From: Leptospira ryugenii
Lineage (GTDB): Bacteria > Spirochaetota > Leptospiria > Leptospirales > Leptospiraceae
Length of the DNA stretch: 64,000 nucleotides
NCBI RefSeq assembly: GCF_003114855.1
Contig: NZ_BFBB01000008.1
Coordinates: 806,001-870,000, forward strand
Direction of reading: 5' to 3'
Part shown: piece by piece, positions 26,606 through 35,104 of the stretch
Numbering within the stretch: the stretch's first letter is position 1
How the letters are laid out: the number at the start of each line of letters is the position of its first letter
Translations under genes and position numbers: made by a program
Notes under the pieces: model-generated
Told to the model about the DNA's origin: nothing
Databases searched by the model: none
Seen by the model: only the letters and a program-made list of their open reading frames with translations

Positions 26606-28705
26606 CTAAAATTCAATATTCTTAAATTGTAAATGTCTTTCACATTCCTTCAGAAAAATACGTGAAACGTTATCTTGTGGGACAGTGTTTAAAATATCCA
26701 AAAATCCTTCTTTTGCCTCTTCAAACTCCTGCCTCCTGAAAGCCTCCAAAGCGACAGTATATTCGAACTTTTTTGCAATCAGGGCATCTCTTTTTTCATC
26801 TTCATATCCATTGAGAACTTCTACAACGTAAACAGATTCACTTTTACCTTTGATTGCGACTCGATCCAACAAACGATATTCGTAACCTAGGTTTTGGTCG
26901 GCTTCAATAAAACTATCCGCGCTAATCACAATCTCAGCACCAAACATTTTTGTAACGCCTTCAATACGGGAGGCAAGGTTTACAGCATCTGAAATGACCG
27001 TTCCTTCAAGTCTTTCATGTTCACCCAAAATACCTAAGATCAAGTTACCAGTATGAATGCCTACACCAACTTTGATAGGTTGGTAACCTGATCGGACTCG
27101 TTTTTCATTGTAGAGTCTGATTTCGCTTTGCATTTGTACGGCAGCTCGAATGGCATCATCGGGACTATAGGGAAATAAAGCCATAATAGCATCCCCAATG
27201 AACTTATCGATAAAACCTCTATTATGGCGAATGATAGGGCCGACCCTTTGTAAATAGGCATTTAAAAAGTCAAAATTTTCTTTTGGAGTCAAGGATTCGG
27301 AGAACTCTGTGAATGATCGAATGTCCGCAAACAATATCGTCATTTTCTTTTGTATTTGTTCACCTAATTTTAGTTCTCTGATGTCGGTCTTCCCCAGATA
27401 TTTCATAAACTCCTTTGGAAAAAATCGACTATATGATTCGTTTAGGCTTATGAGATTTTTAGCAAGGTCTTTGTTTCTCTGGATACTTGCTTTGATTGCC
27501 ACGCCAAAGGTATTGACCTGCAGACTAACAAAAATGATAACCGCAAGTGGTCCCACATAAAAGCTATGTATGATACCCTCTGCGTGTAAAGTATCATTGA
27601 TCGATGCTAAAAGAAGTAAAAAAGTCCCGAATACAAGATTTTTGGACTGAGCTCTTTTATTGACGAAGCTATAAAACAAAGCATAAAAAATATATCCACC
27701 ATTCAAAAGAAAGATAAAAGGATAAACAGAGGCTGTTTCGGTAAAGTAAACGGATGGAAGAAGTAAAATGAGAGTTAATCCACCGGACAAAAGAGAGAAG
27801 ACACGTGTAATCCTTCTTTTGAAGTCTTCGGGAAAGAGCATGTGGAAGTATAGAGTAAGTATAGGTGCTGTCCAAAACCAGGATAGATATTCTAATCTTA
27901 AAACTATAGAGTAGGGCAAGGAGATATAATCTAAAATGATCCTTTCCCCAGTAGTGATATTTCGTAAGAAGATAATGCCAGCGAATGCAAAGATGCCGAC
28001 AGCATGCATGGATTTGTCTTCAAAGAAATATAAAAGCAAAAAGATAATTGCGACAAATCCAAGGATTGCTGCTACTATACTCTGGTTCATTTTATTCCAA
28101 ACCAATCTTTGGTTTGCTAGTTGGTAATTGGAAAGGATGATATCATTCCATGCACCGCCTTTCCTATGTGCAAAATTAGCGACTACTAAATCTAAAATGA
28201 GTTCTTTTTGTCCTGGTTGTAAAGGAATGATGACGAGGGACGATTTAACTCCAGGAATGTAATCATTTTCATTTTTTCCAACCTGTCCTGCTCCTCCCAA
28301 ATATTTACCATCAACGAAAATTGCATGGCTCGTATCTTGTTCACCAGTTAAAAGTGCAAGGCTACTAGCCTCCTCACGGATTGGTAAGAGTAGTTTTAAT
28401 CTATGTGTTCCAAGACCAAAACCATTTAACTTTTGTTTGTTGGGGAGATCAAACTGATTCCAATGAGAAGGGAGAGTGATAAAAAATGGCCTAGTCTCCT
28501 CATTGATTTCTTTAGGGAGTAAATATGGATAAAATTTCCATTCTCCTTCTAAGCTCAGTAAGGAGCTGTCTGGGTTCCAATTTCGTAAATCTAGATGCCC
28601 ACCGACGGCCTTTACGGTTTCAGGCCTCATACCTCCCTTGCAGGAGAAGAAGGCCATCGCCAAAATCGCAAAGAGATAGAAAGAAGTGCCTATTTTTTGG
28701 TTCAT
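26606..28705 (-). CDS. Lipoprotein 7TM-DISM class III adenylate cyclase
   Basis: From the ATG at 28705 the product has 699 residues: lipobox FFSC (C22), a 7TMR-DISM extracellular jelly roll (about 40-190, LEGEWKFYPYLL...), seven TM helices (about 200-415), then a class III cyclase domain (about 455-640). The cyclase has FADIRSFTEFSE (metal Asp), FIDKFIGDAIMALF (Lys plus second metal Asp), VGVGIHTG and SDAVNLASRIEG (catalytic Asn and Arg), predicting cAMP production. A C-terminal TPR-like helical pair follows. An upstream in-frame ATG at 28750 would overlap the FMN-protein gene and spoil the lipoprotein signal, so I reject it. The gap to the upstream gene is seven bases, indicating an operon. 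Confidence 0.88.
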   Translation of the reverse strand: MNQKIGTSFYLFAILAMAFFSCKGGMRPETVKAVGGHLDLRNWNPDSSLLSLEGEWKFYPYLLPKEINEETRPFFITLPSHWNQFDLPNKQKLNGFGLGTHRLKLLLPIREEASSLALLTGEQDTSHAIFVDGKYLGGAGQVGKNENDYIPGVKSSLVIIPLQPGQKELILDLVVANFAHRKGGAWNDIILSNYQLANQRLVWNKMNQSIVAAILGFVAIIFLLLYFFEDKSMHAVGIFAFAGIIFLRNITTGERIILDYISLPYSIVLRLEYLSWFWTAPILTLYFHMLFPEDFKRRITRVFSLLSGGLTLILLLPSVYFTETASVYPFIFLLNGGYIFYALFYSFVNKRAQSKNLVFGTFLLLLASINDTLHAEGIIHSFYVGPLAVIIFVSLQVNTFGVAIKASIQRNKDLAKNLISLNESYSRFFPKEFMKYLGKTDIRELKLGEQIQKKMTILFADIRSFTEFSESLTPKENFDFLNAYLQRVGPIIRHNRGFIDKFIGDAIMALFPYSPDDAIRAAVQMQSEIRLYNEKRVRSGYQPIKVGVGIHTGNLILGILGEHERLEGTVISDAVNLASRIEGVTKMFGAEIVISADSFIEADQNLGYEYRLLDRVAIKGKSESVYVVEVLNGYEDEKRDALIAKKFEYTVALEAFRRQEFEEAKEGFLDILNTVPQDNVSRIFLKECERHLQFKNIEF

Positions 28706-28712
28706 TTTCCGT

Positions 28713-30362
28713 TCATTGTGTGAGTGTAGGCAATCGTTCAGGAAAATCAATATAGTCTTGGAATTTGGTAAATTCTACGCTGTCACGTTTGTAACCCAGA
28801 AGCTCCTCCAAAGTTTGGTAACGATTCATACCCAAGCTGATTTCTATGTCTTTTCCATTGAATTGTAAAGGGTGCTCATATCCGCAGGAATGAGCTAGAG
28901 ACAATAGTTCCTTACGAAAGCCTTGGATGTATTTGGCTGCTCGTTTTCCTTTCAATACAGGATCTACTCCTCTTTGTAACCACCAGTTCTGTGTAGCAAC
29001 GCCTGCTGGGCAATGGTCGGTATGGCATTTTTGAGCCTGAATACAGCCTATTGAAAGCATTGCTTCTCGTGCAATGTGTATCAAGTCACATCCCATTGCG
29101 ATGGCAACCACAGCTCGATCTGGAAAACCAAGTTTTCCTGATCCTATCCAAACGATTTGTTTGGATATGCCTTCTCTTTGGAACAAAGTGTACACCCTTT
29201 GGAAGCCAATCTTAAACGGTAACGATACATGGTCGGCATATGTGAGAGGTGCCGCCCCTGTGCCTCCTTCTCCGCCATCGATGGTGATGAAATCGGGTCC
29301 TCGGTTTTGGGATTTTATCTCTTTTGCCAATTCCTCCCAAAATTCAATCTCGCCAACGGCACTTTTGATACCGACTGGAATACCAGTTGCCTCTGCTATG
29401 CGTTCAATAAAGTCTATGAGCTCCTTTACTGTGTCAAATTCAGAGTGTGCGTTAGGTGAGATACAATCTTTTCCAACAGGAACATGGCGAATGTTAGCAA
29501 TCTCAGCGTTTACTTTTTTTGCAGGTAAAATACCACCTTTACCGGGTTTTGCGCCTTGGGAAAGTTTGATTTCTATGAGTCGAATTTTAGGATTTTTTCG
29601 GACTTTTTCTGCAACTTTATGTATATCAAATTTCCCATGTTCATCTCTTGCACCAAAATATCCTGTGCCAATTTGCCACATGAGGTCCGCACCTTCGTTG
29701 TGATACGGAGAAAGACCACCTTCACCTGTGTTGTGATAGGCGCCAGAATCCCTTGCCCCTTTATTTAATGCAAGGACTGCATTTTTTCCCAAAGAGCCAA
29801 AGGACATGGCAGATATGTTGATGATGGAATACGGCCGGTAGGGAAATTTTCGATTTCTCCAAGCTCCAATCACTTTCAAACTAGGAATGCAACTTGGATC
29901 CTTCGCATGGATGTATGCCTTTGCTTCAGGAAAAGGAAAGGCTCTATGTTTGATGATCGGATAACCAGGCTCATACTGGATTTCAGTCGTTCCAAATCCA
30001 AAGTTATTGTTTTGTCCTTTGGCGGTGGCATAAATCCAGCTCCGTTCGGTTCGGTCAAAGGGCCTTTCCTCTTTGTCGTTTGCAACCCAATACTGACGTA
30101 GCTCTGGCCCTATCATTTCTAGAAAGTAACGAAGGTGACCAACGATCGGAAAATTGCGTTGGATCGTATGTTTCTTCTGCGTGATGTCCCGCAAAAAAAT
30201 AAAGACAAAGGTGAAGAGAACGGCAGAAAAAAAGCTCTGCCAAGGATGAGTTTGGATCCAAAGTAAAAATTGTTCCATAATGCTTGCCCAAAAGACTAAA
30301 AAGGAATTCGAAAAATTCAAGCCAAGAATGAAAAAAATCGACGGGAATCTACAATTTTCCAA
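28713..30362 (-). CDS. FMN-binding glutamate-synthase-family protein (GltB-like), membrane-anchored
   Basis: The 549-residue product has an N-terminal hydrophobic segment (about 30-55) followed by the central FMN/synthase domain of glutamate synthase: NTGEGGLSPYHNEGADLMWQIGTGYFG, IEIKLSQGAKPGKGGILP, GIPVGIKSAVGE, TIDGGEGGTGAAPL, and a cysteine cluster IGCIQAQKCHTDHCPAGVATQ that would bind a [3Fe-4S] cluster. There is no amidotransferase domain, so it belongs to the stand-alone oxidoreductase group whose substrate is uncertain. An internal start at 30281 (MEQFLLWIQ) would still keep the anchor. The adenylate cyclase gene follows after seven bases. Confidence 0.85.
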   Translation of the reverse strand: MENCRFPSIFFILGLNFSNSFLVFWASIMEQFLLWIQTHPWQSFFSAVLFTFVFIFLRDITQKKHTIQRNFPIVGHLRYFLEMIGPELRQYWVANDKEERPFDRTERSWIYATAKGQNNNFGFGTTEIQYEPGYPIIKHRAFPFPEAKAYIHAKDPSCIPSLKVIGAWRNRKFPYRPYSIINISAMSFGSLGKNAVLALNKGARDSGAYHNTGEGGLSPYHNEGADLMWQIGTGYFGARDEHGKFDIHKVAEKVRKNPKIRLIEIKLSQGAKPGKGGILPAKKVNAEIANIRHVPVGKDCISPNAHSEFDTVKELIDFIERIAEATGIPVGIKSAVGEIEFWEELAKEIKSQNRGPDFITIDGGEGGTGAAPLTYADHVSLPFKIGFQRVYTLFQREGISKQIVWIGSGKLGFPDRAVVAIAMGCDLIHIAREAMLSIGCIQAQKCHTDHCPAGVATQNWWLQRGVDPVLKGKRAAKYIQGFRKELLSLAHSCGYEHPLQFNGKDIEISLGMNRYQTLEELLGYKRDSVEFTKFQDYIDFPERLPTLTQ

Positions 30363-30468
30363 ATCCTGAACCCGATCCTTGGAGGAGACATTCGTACATC
30401 CTCGAAAGAAGGAAAGGTGAACATCTGTTCTTTTGTCTTACGCAATTCTCTGCATATTAGAGCCAAGT

Positions 30469-30504
30469 AGGGATCGTTTTACCTTCCTTTGCAAAACAAT
30501 CCCT
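30469..30504 (+). promoter_or_regulatory. Stem-loop directly upstream of ssb ribosome site
   Basis: AGGGATCGTTTT (30469-30480) can pair with AAAACAATCCCT (30493-30504), eleven of twelve positions, around a 12-base loop. GAGAGG, the ribosome-binding site, starts five bases after the stem. No T-tract follows, so it is a 5' UTR structure rather than a terminator. Confidence 0.5.
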
Positions 30505-30520
30505 TTACGAGAGGTAAAGT

Positions 30521-30874
30521 ATGAAAAATCTATCTTATATTATTCTGGATGGCTATCTAACCCAGGACCCTGAGTTAAAAACCACTTCCCAAGGAAAATC
30601 CGTTACCAACTTTTCCGTTGCTGTAAACCATAACAGTGGTTATGGAGAGGATAAGGATGCAGATGAAGTGTCTTACTTTGAAGTCGAGGCATGGGAAAAA
30701 ATGGGAGAAAATTGTGCTGAATTTTTGAAAAAGGGAAGTAAGGTAACTGTGATGGGCAACCTCAAACAAAATCGCTGGAAATCAAGTGAGGGAGAGACAA
30801 GGTCAAAAGTAAAGGTGATCGCGACTACCGTTCGTTTTGATAACTTCAAGAAAAAAGAAAGCAAGGCTGCATAG
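30521..30874 (+). CDS. ssb: Single-stranded DNA-binding protein
   Basis: The 117-residue product is an SSB OB-fold: YIILDGYLTQDPELKTTSQGKSVTNFSVAVN, FEVEAWEKMGENCAEFLKKGSKVTVMGNLKQNRWK and KVKVIATTVRFD are the standard strands with aromatic DNA-stacking residues. It ends KKKESKAA, so the flexible linker and acidic DDDIPF-type tip that recruits repair partners in E. coli are missing. It is either a minor paralogue or the lineage's normal short form. The start is fixed by GAGAGG seven bases upstream. A stem-loop precedes the ribosome site. It is convergent with the lipoprotein gene at 30902. Confidence 0.92.
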   Translation: MKNLSYIILDGYLTQDPELKTTSQGKSVTNFSVAVNHNSGYGEDKDADEVSYFEVEAWEKMGENCAEFLKKGSKVTVMGNLKQNRWKSSEGETRSKVKVIATTVRFDNFKKKESKAA

Positions 30875-30901
30875 AGAGCCTCGGAGAGCTTTAGAGTCCT
30901 T

Positions 30902-31783
30902 TTAAGGCAGGAGAATCGTTCTCTTTCTTTTTTTGGGAAGGATTTTCCTTTCTTCATGCCGACTGTTAGGTGTGCTATGGATAAAGGGCTCTGGCTCTTC
31001 TCTATTTTCTTCTGTTAACTTTGGCAGTTCGATTTCGGATTCCTTTTCGTCGATGGATTTTCCATCTTTCAGAATGCCCCCGATCCGAAAATAGGTAGGC
31101 TGGCTGTATAACTTCCATTCTTGGTAGAGTACCACATTCCCATTGCCTATCAATGTTGGTTGTTGGATGAGGACTGTTTCTCCTGGTTTCCCTTGGGGAA
31201 CGGATTTACGATTCCAAGTTTGGATGCTGTCTTGGACATTGGTTTCGTTGCTCAGTCGTCTGAACTTGTCACAGGAGCTTTCTCCCTCAGCACAGGCTAC
31301 ATCAATTTTGGGATCAACATAAATTGCTTCCAATTGAAACGAAATGGTATCCCCAACTTTTAGTACGTTGTTTTTCGGAAGTTCAATTGTTTGTCGGATG
31401 AATTCAAGGGCTGAGATGTTTTCTGTGGCAAGGTCTTCTTTAGCGAGGACTTGGCCTCGTTGGTTTCTTACGATAATTTTGGCTGATCGGAGACGACGGG
31501 ACGCAATCATATTTAGAAGATCAATTTGTTCGGAACGATAGTTCACTAAAATTTCGACGCTTGTTTGGTTGTTATCACCTAATTCTAGTTGAATGGCAGA
31601 TTCATCGCCTGATTTGACTTTTGTTGATGATGGAAGATTGAGTAGGCTTACTGAAAAAAAATGTATCTCATCCATGTGAATGGATTCATACTTTGGGTAG
31701 GTATATGATACAGATTTACAGACATTGAGATAGAAAATCAGCGAGAGCAAAACAAGAGAAAGGAAGTATCGATTCATCTGCAT
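30902..31783 (-). CDS. Putative lipoprotein of unknown function
   Basis: From the ATG at 31783 the product has 293 residues, with a signal peptide ending FYLNVC, a spirochaete-type lipobox with Cys near residue 22. The mature part contains strands such as TSVEILVNYRSEQIDLLNMIASRRLRSAKIIVRNQRG, LKVGDTISFQLEAIYVDPKIDVAC and a C-terminal acidic/basic tail (EKESEIELPKLTEENREEPEP). Two cysteines in the middle (CAEGESSC) may form a disulfide. No family is recognised. A neighbouring TTG at 31786 is less likely than the ATG. The next gene on this strand (a DUF3332-type protein) lies 27 bases upstream, so they may be co-transcribed. Confidence 0.6.
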   Translation of the reverse strand: MQMNRYFLSLVLLSLIFYLNVCKSVSYTYPKYESIHMDEIHFFSVSLLNLPSSTKVKSGDESAIQLELGDNNQTSVEILVNYRSEQIDLLNMIASRRLRSAKIIVRNQRGQVLAKEDLATENISALEFIRQTIELPKNNVLKVGDTISFQLEAIYVDPKIDVACAEGESSCDKFRRLSNETNVQDSIQTWNRKSVPQGKPGETVLIQQPTLIGNGNVVLYQEWKLYSQPTYFRIGGILKDGKSIDEKESEIELPKLTEENREEPEPFIHSTPNSRHEERKILPKKRKRTILLP

Positions 31784-31809
31784 CAATTCTATCTCAAAAA
31801 TTCTTTGTA

Positions 31810-32313
31810 TCAGAATGGAGTTGTTGAGAGATAAGGAAGCGGCCCTTCTGTCTCACGGATTTCAAGAAATTCTGAACCTACTTTTTTGAAGATCTTTCCT
31901 GGCTTTTCTTGGAAGGCATAAAAAGTGACAGATGTATGTTTTCCTATGGCATCAACTTGGACTTCTTTTCCAAATCTAGAGTAGGTCAACCGAACTGTTT
32001 CCTCACCCTCTTTAAATTCTTTTACAAGTGTACCATCAAATTGGTATTCGGACATAGCGATGGGATTGGAATCGGTCCAGAATTCTACTAAATTGAAAAG
32101 GATCAAATCAAGTAAAGTCGCACCCCAATAGGCAAAAGAAAAAGGTATGAACATCAATATTGTTCGGAAGAGTTTTGCAATTTTGCCGGAACCGATATTG
32201 ATTCCTGCATTGATTCCATAAATCGTTTTTGTAAGACCAAATTTACCGAAACAATTTGCAAAGGAACCAAATGAAAGGAGTAAGAGAAGAGAGAAGGAAA
32301 GGAATCGTTTCAT
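31810..32313 (-). CDS. DUF3332-type membrane-associated protein
   Basis: From the ATG at 32313, chosen because GAGG lies six bases before it, the product has 167 residues. It has a signal peptide with the late sequence LLLLLSFGSFANC (a possible lipobox), then GKFGLTKTIYGINAGI and a hydrophobic segment (TILMFIPFSFAYWGATLLDLILFNLVEFWT) typical of DUF3332 proteins. The C-terminal half is a small beta domain (LTYSRFGKEVQVDAIGKHTSVTFYAF). DUF3332 proteins are small, abundant envelope proteins of unknown function in many Gram-negatives and spirochaetes. An earlier in-frame start (32340) lacks a ribosome site and lengthens the signal peptide. Confidence 0.7.
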   Translation of the reverse strand: MKRFLSFSLLLLLSFGSFANCFGKFGLTKTIYGINAGINIGSGKIAKLFRTILMFIPFSFAYWGATLLDLILFNLVEFWTDSNPIAMSEYQFDGTLVKEFKEGEETVRLTYSRFGKEVQVDAIGKHTSVTFYAFQEKPGKIFKKVGSEFLEIRETEGPLPYLSTTPF

Positions 32314-32425
32314 TGTAACCTCAAAATTGTAGTTTCGCATATCTTCCCTGAAGAGAAGTCTAGGATCAAGCCGAAATGATTGACGTAGGATAAAATTCTC
32401 TGCTAAGGTACTTTAGGGTTCGCCA

Positions 32426-33886
32426 TTGGTCTTTTCAAGTTTAGAATACTATTTGTTTTTTTGCTTCGTATTCTTCGTTGTTTGGTTTTTATTCCCTAGC
32501 CTTTCTCTCAGCGAATCCAAAGAGAAACGGATCCTGCATATCTTTCTCTTGGTCGTAAGTTATTTTTTCTATATGTCTTGGGATTACCGTTTTGGTGCTC
32601 TCATTTTACTTTCGACCATCATTGATTATTATGTAGGTTGGCTTCTGACCAGATCTCAAAATCGAACATGGCGCTTATTTCTTTTAAACTTTAGCTTAAT
32701 CACCAATCTGGTGTTTATCCTTGGTTTTTTCAAATATTACAACTTTCTGGCAAGCACCACAAATTCCTTTTCTCTCTGGGCTTTGGACCAGTCGTTTTTA
32801 CCTGTCCTTGACATCATCTTACCTGCTGGGATTTCCTTTTTTACCTTTCAATCTCTAAGTTATACGATTGATGTCTACAAAGGAGAGATCCCCGCCGAAA
32901 GAGATTTCATTCGATTTGCCTTATTTGTAAGTTTCTTTCCTCAACTAGTTGCGGGCCCAATTGTTACAGCAAAGACATTTATCCCTCAATTGCATGAACC
33001 CAAACGTTTTGAAGACATTCCCTTTCGAGTTGCTGTACGTTATTTTATGTTAGGTTACTTTAAAAAAGCAGTTTTATCTGATCAAATTGCGCCGACCATC
33101 GACATGATTTTTACTGATCCTACCGTATTACACACCGGTACTCTTTGGATAGGCGCAGTCTTAGGTGGAACACAGGTATATTTGGATTTTAGTGGATACT
33201 CTGACATGGCCATTGGTAGTGCCCTTCTTTTGGGATACAAATTGCCAACTAACTTCAATTTACCCTTCAAAGCATCTTCTGTTTCGGAGTTTTGGCGTCG
33301 TTGGCATATGACCTTAAATTTTTGGTTGAGAGATTACATTTATTTTTCTTTGGGTGGCTCTCGTGTCTCATCCCTTAGGAGGAAGTTTAATATATGGTTC
33401 ACGATGTTTGTGAGCGGGGTATGGCATGGGGCTAATTGGACTTATGTGTTTTGGGGCTCTTTGAATGGATTTTTTTATATGGTGGAAGAGTTTTATCGGG
33501 AGCGTTGGGGAAAGCCCAAAGGAGAAACAAATCCCTTTCCAAAATTGCAATTTATGGTTTGGTTTTTGAAAATGTCTCTCACCAATCTTCTCTTTTTTCT
33601 TGGAGCTGTTTTCTTTCGCTCGGCAAATTTTACGGCCGCTCTCCAACACCTCAAAGGAATGTTTCTCTGGCAAACCGGAGTCTTTCGGACATATATTTGG
33701 AAGGAATTCCTTTGGGTTTCCTGCTTTTTGATATTAGGGCATTGTCTTGGTCATTACCTTTGGGAGGAGGGCAAGGAGAAACAAATCCCTGCAAGTTTAG
33801 AACTGGCTATATACCCGATTGTCGTTTTAATCCTTGCTCTCTTTACACCTGAAAACTCAGTTCCGTTCATTTACTTCCAGTTTTAA
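32426..33886 (+). CDS. MBOAT-family O-acyltransferase (AlgI/DltB-like)
   Basis: This 486-residue protein is polytopic and matches the AlgI group of membrane-bound O-acyltransferases: FSSLEYYLFFCFVF opening, LPAGISFFTFQSLSYTIDVY, FPQLVAGPIV, FSGYSDMAIG, the EFWRRWHMTLNFWLRDYIYFSLGG block and the catalytic-histidine motif GVWHGANWTYVFWG (H334). It transfers acyl groups, usually acetyl, across the inner membrane onto an exopolysaccharide or lipopolysaccharide. The start is TTG (32426) with AGGG about ten bases upstream. The periplasmic SGNH/AlgX-type partner expected beside AlgI proteins is absent here; a PilZ protein gene follows after 49 bases. Confidence 0.9.
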   Translation: MVFSSLEYYLFFCFVFFVVWFLFPSLSLSESKEKRILHIFLLVVSYFFYMSWDYRFGALILLSTIIDYYVGWLLTRSQNRTWRLFLLNFSLITNLVFILGFFKYYNFLASTTNSFSLWALDQSFLPVLDIILPAGISFFTFQSLSYTIDVYKGEIPAERDFIRFALFVSFFPQLVAGPIVTAKTFIPQLHEPKRFEDIPFRVAVRYFMLGYFKKAVLSDQIAPTIDMIFTDPTVLHTGTLWIGAVLGGTQVYLDFSGYSDMAIGSALLLGYKLPTNFNLPFKASSVSEFWRRWHMTLNFWLRDYIYFSLGGSRVSSLRRKFNIWFTMFVSGVWHGANWTYVFWGSLNGFFYMVEEFYRERWGKPKGETNPFPKLQFMVWFLKMSLTNLLFFLGAVFFRSANFTAALQHLKGMFLWQTGVFRTYIWKEFLWVSCFLILGHCLGHYLWEEGKEKQIPASLELAIYPIVVLILALFTPENSVPFIYFQF

Positions 33887-33935
33887 TCGTTCTTTTTTCG
33901 TTTTCATAAAATCGAGACTTGTGCAAAATGTTACC

Positions 33936-34280
33936 ATGGAGAGTGAGCGAAGACTTCCCCGAATATCACCAAGAGAGTTCCGTGACTTCGAGATCCATTT
34001 AGATGTAGATGGCATCACGATCATAGGTACTCTTGGAAATATCTCCGAAGAAGGTCTTTGTTTTTTAGGGGAAGATGATTTCCTTTCTGATGAAGTACAA
34101 AACTCTGTGATAGGAACTATTCTTTGGGCAGGTGGCACCAAACGTATATTCTTTGAAGGAAAGATCATGTGGGTGCAAACTTCCAAAATTAGGGGCAAGG
34201 AATACCAATTAGCTGGCGTCCAATTCAACGAGAAACTCAACCTCACCGATTCACTTCTTGCAAGAAGTCTTCAAATATAG
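33936..34280 (+). CDS. PilZ-domain protein
   Basis: From the ATG at 33936 the product has 114 residues and is a single PilZ domain. RRLPR near residue 5 supplies RxxxR, and GNISEEG near residue 33 supplies the (D/N)xSxxG motif, so c-di-GMP binding should be intact. The strands FEIHLDVDGITIIGTLG, RIFFEGKIMWVQ and LAGVQFNEK follow the PilZ barrel. Open frame continues upstream to 33834, inside the acyltransferase gene, but that segment is basic and does not resemble the family, so I chose the later ATG. Its position suggests c-di-GMP control of polysaccharide acylation, as PilZ partners do in alginate systems (inference). Confidence 0.75.
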   Translation: MESERRLPRISPREFRDFEIHLDVDGITIIGTLGNISEEGLCFLGEDDFLSDEVQNSVIGTILWAGGTKRIFFEGKIMWVQTSKIRGKEYQLAGVQFNEKLNLTDSLLARSLQI

Positions 34281-34309
34281 ATCAAATTCAATAATTAGGT
34301 ATTATCATT

Positions 34310-34984
34310 ATGATAAAAAACATTCTTTTGTTAGGTGGAACCGGGCTTGTTGGTTCTGAAGTGCTCAAACAATTGGCCGCTGAAAAAAATTTTGAGAGAG
34401 TTTTTGTTTGGCTTAGGTCTGCTTTGGAAACTCCAGTTGATTCTAGAATTCAGTTGCAAACCGTGACTTGGGAAGATTTTCAAGCTGGTAAGGTTTTGTT
34501 TCCTAAAGTAGATGCAGTCATCTGCTGCCTAGGCACAACAATCAAAAAAGCTGGTAGCCAAGATAAATTCAAGGAAGTGGATTTTGAGTACCCTTTACTG
34601 GCTGCCAAACTGGCCAAACAAAATGGCGCCCAGAGTTTTTTGGTCGTTACGGCACTCGGCTCTGATGCCAATTCAGCTATTTTTTATAACCGGGTTAAAG
34701 GAGAATTGGAAGGAGAACTCAAACAAATTGGATTTCCTTTGTTGGGGATCTTCCGACCTTCCTTGTTACTAGGCGATCGAAAGGAATTTCGTTTTGGCGA
34801 AAAGGTCGGTGAGTATCTATCACAGATCTTGCCTTTTTCTTGGCTCGGTCTAGGAAAGTATGCTCCTGTTCAGGCAAAGACAGTCGCAAAGGCTATGCTC
34901 AAAACCCTCTTCCAGCAAGTGCCTTCGGCTCTGCCAAAAACATTAGTCTTAGAAAATGAGGACATCCACAAAATTGGCTCTTGA
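34310..34984 (+). CDS. NAD(P)-binding protein of the YbjT/HTATIP2 group
   Basis: The 224-residue product is an atypical SDR: GGTGLVG at residues 9-15 binds the dinucleotide, DAVICCLGTTIKKAGSQDKFKEVDFEYPLLAAKLAKQNGAQSFLVVTALGSDANS is the hallmark middle section, and YNRVKGELEGELKQIGFPLLGIFRPSLLLG contains the YxxxK pair. Members of this group resemble HTATIP2/TIP30-type proteins, and bacterial ones are usually called oxidoreductases without known substrate. It starts 29 bases after the PilZ gene. A 120-base gap separates it from metK. Confidence 0.8.
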   Translation: MIKNILLLGGTGLVGSEVLKQLAAEKNFERVFVWLRSALETPVDSRIQLQTVTWEDFQAGKVLFPKVDAVICCLGTTIKKAGSQDKFKEVDFEYPLLAAKLAKQNGAQSFLVVTALGSDANSAIFYNRVKGELEGELKQIGFPLLGIFRPSLLLGDRKEFRFGEKVGEYLSQILPFSWLGLGKYAPVQAKTVAKAMLKTLFQQVPSALPKTLVLENEDIHKIGS

Positions 34985-35045
34985 GCATACAGTCTGATCG
35001 GTTTTTTACTCATTGGAAGAGAGTAGCCCTTTCAGATTCCCTTCC

Positions 35046-35063
35046 TTGACAATTCTATTGACA
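35046..35063 (+). promoter_or_regulatory. Tandem -35-like TTGACA elements upstream of metK
   Basis: TTGACA occurs at 35046-35051 and 35058-35063. Plausible -10 partners downstream are weak (TCAAAT at 35071-35076), so promoter assignment is tentative. No SAM-type riboswitch structure is evident. Confidence 0.25.
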
Positions 35064-35104
35064 CTTCGCCTCAAATCAAAAGTCTAGCGAAGTAAGGTAG
35101 AAAT

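Noticed and set aside
29074..29703. 209-residue plus-strand frame opposite the FMN-binding synthase gene
   Set aside because: The minus-strand protein is clearly conserved; the antisense frame has no family features.
34985..35104. SAM riboswitch upstream of metK
   Set aside because: No SAM-I-like helices or kink-turn could be drawn in 120 bases; only tandem TTGACA elements are seen.
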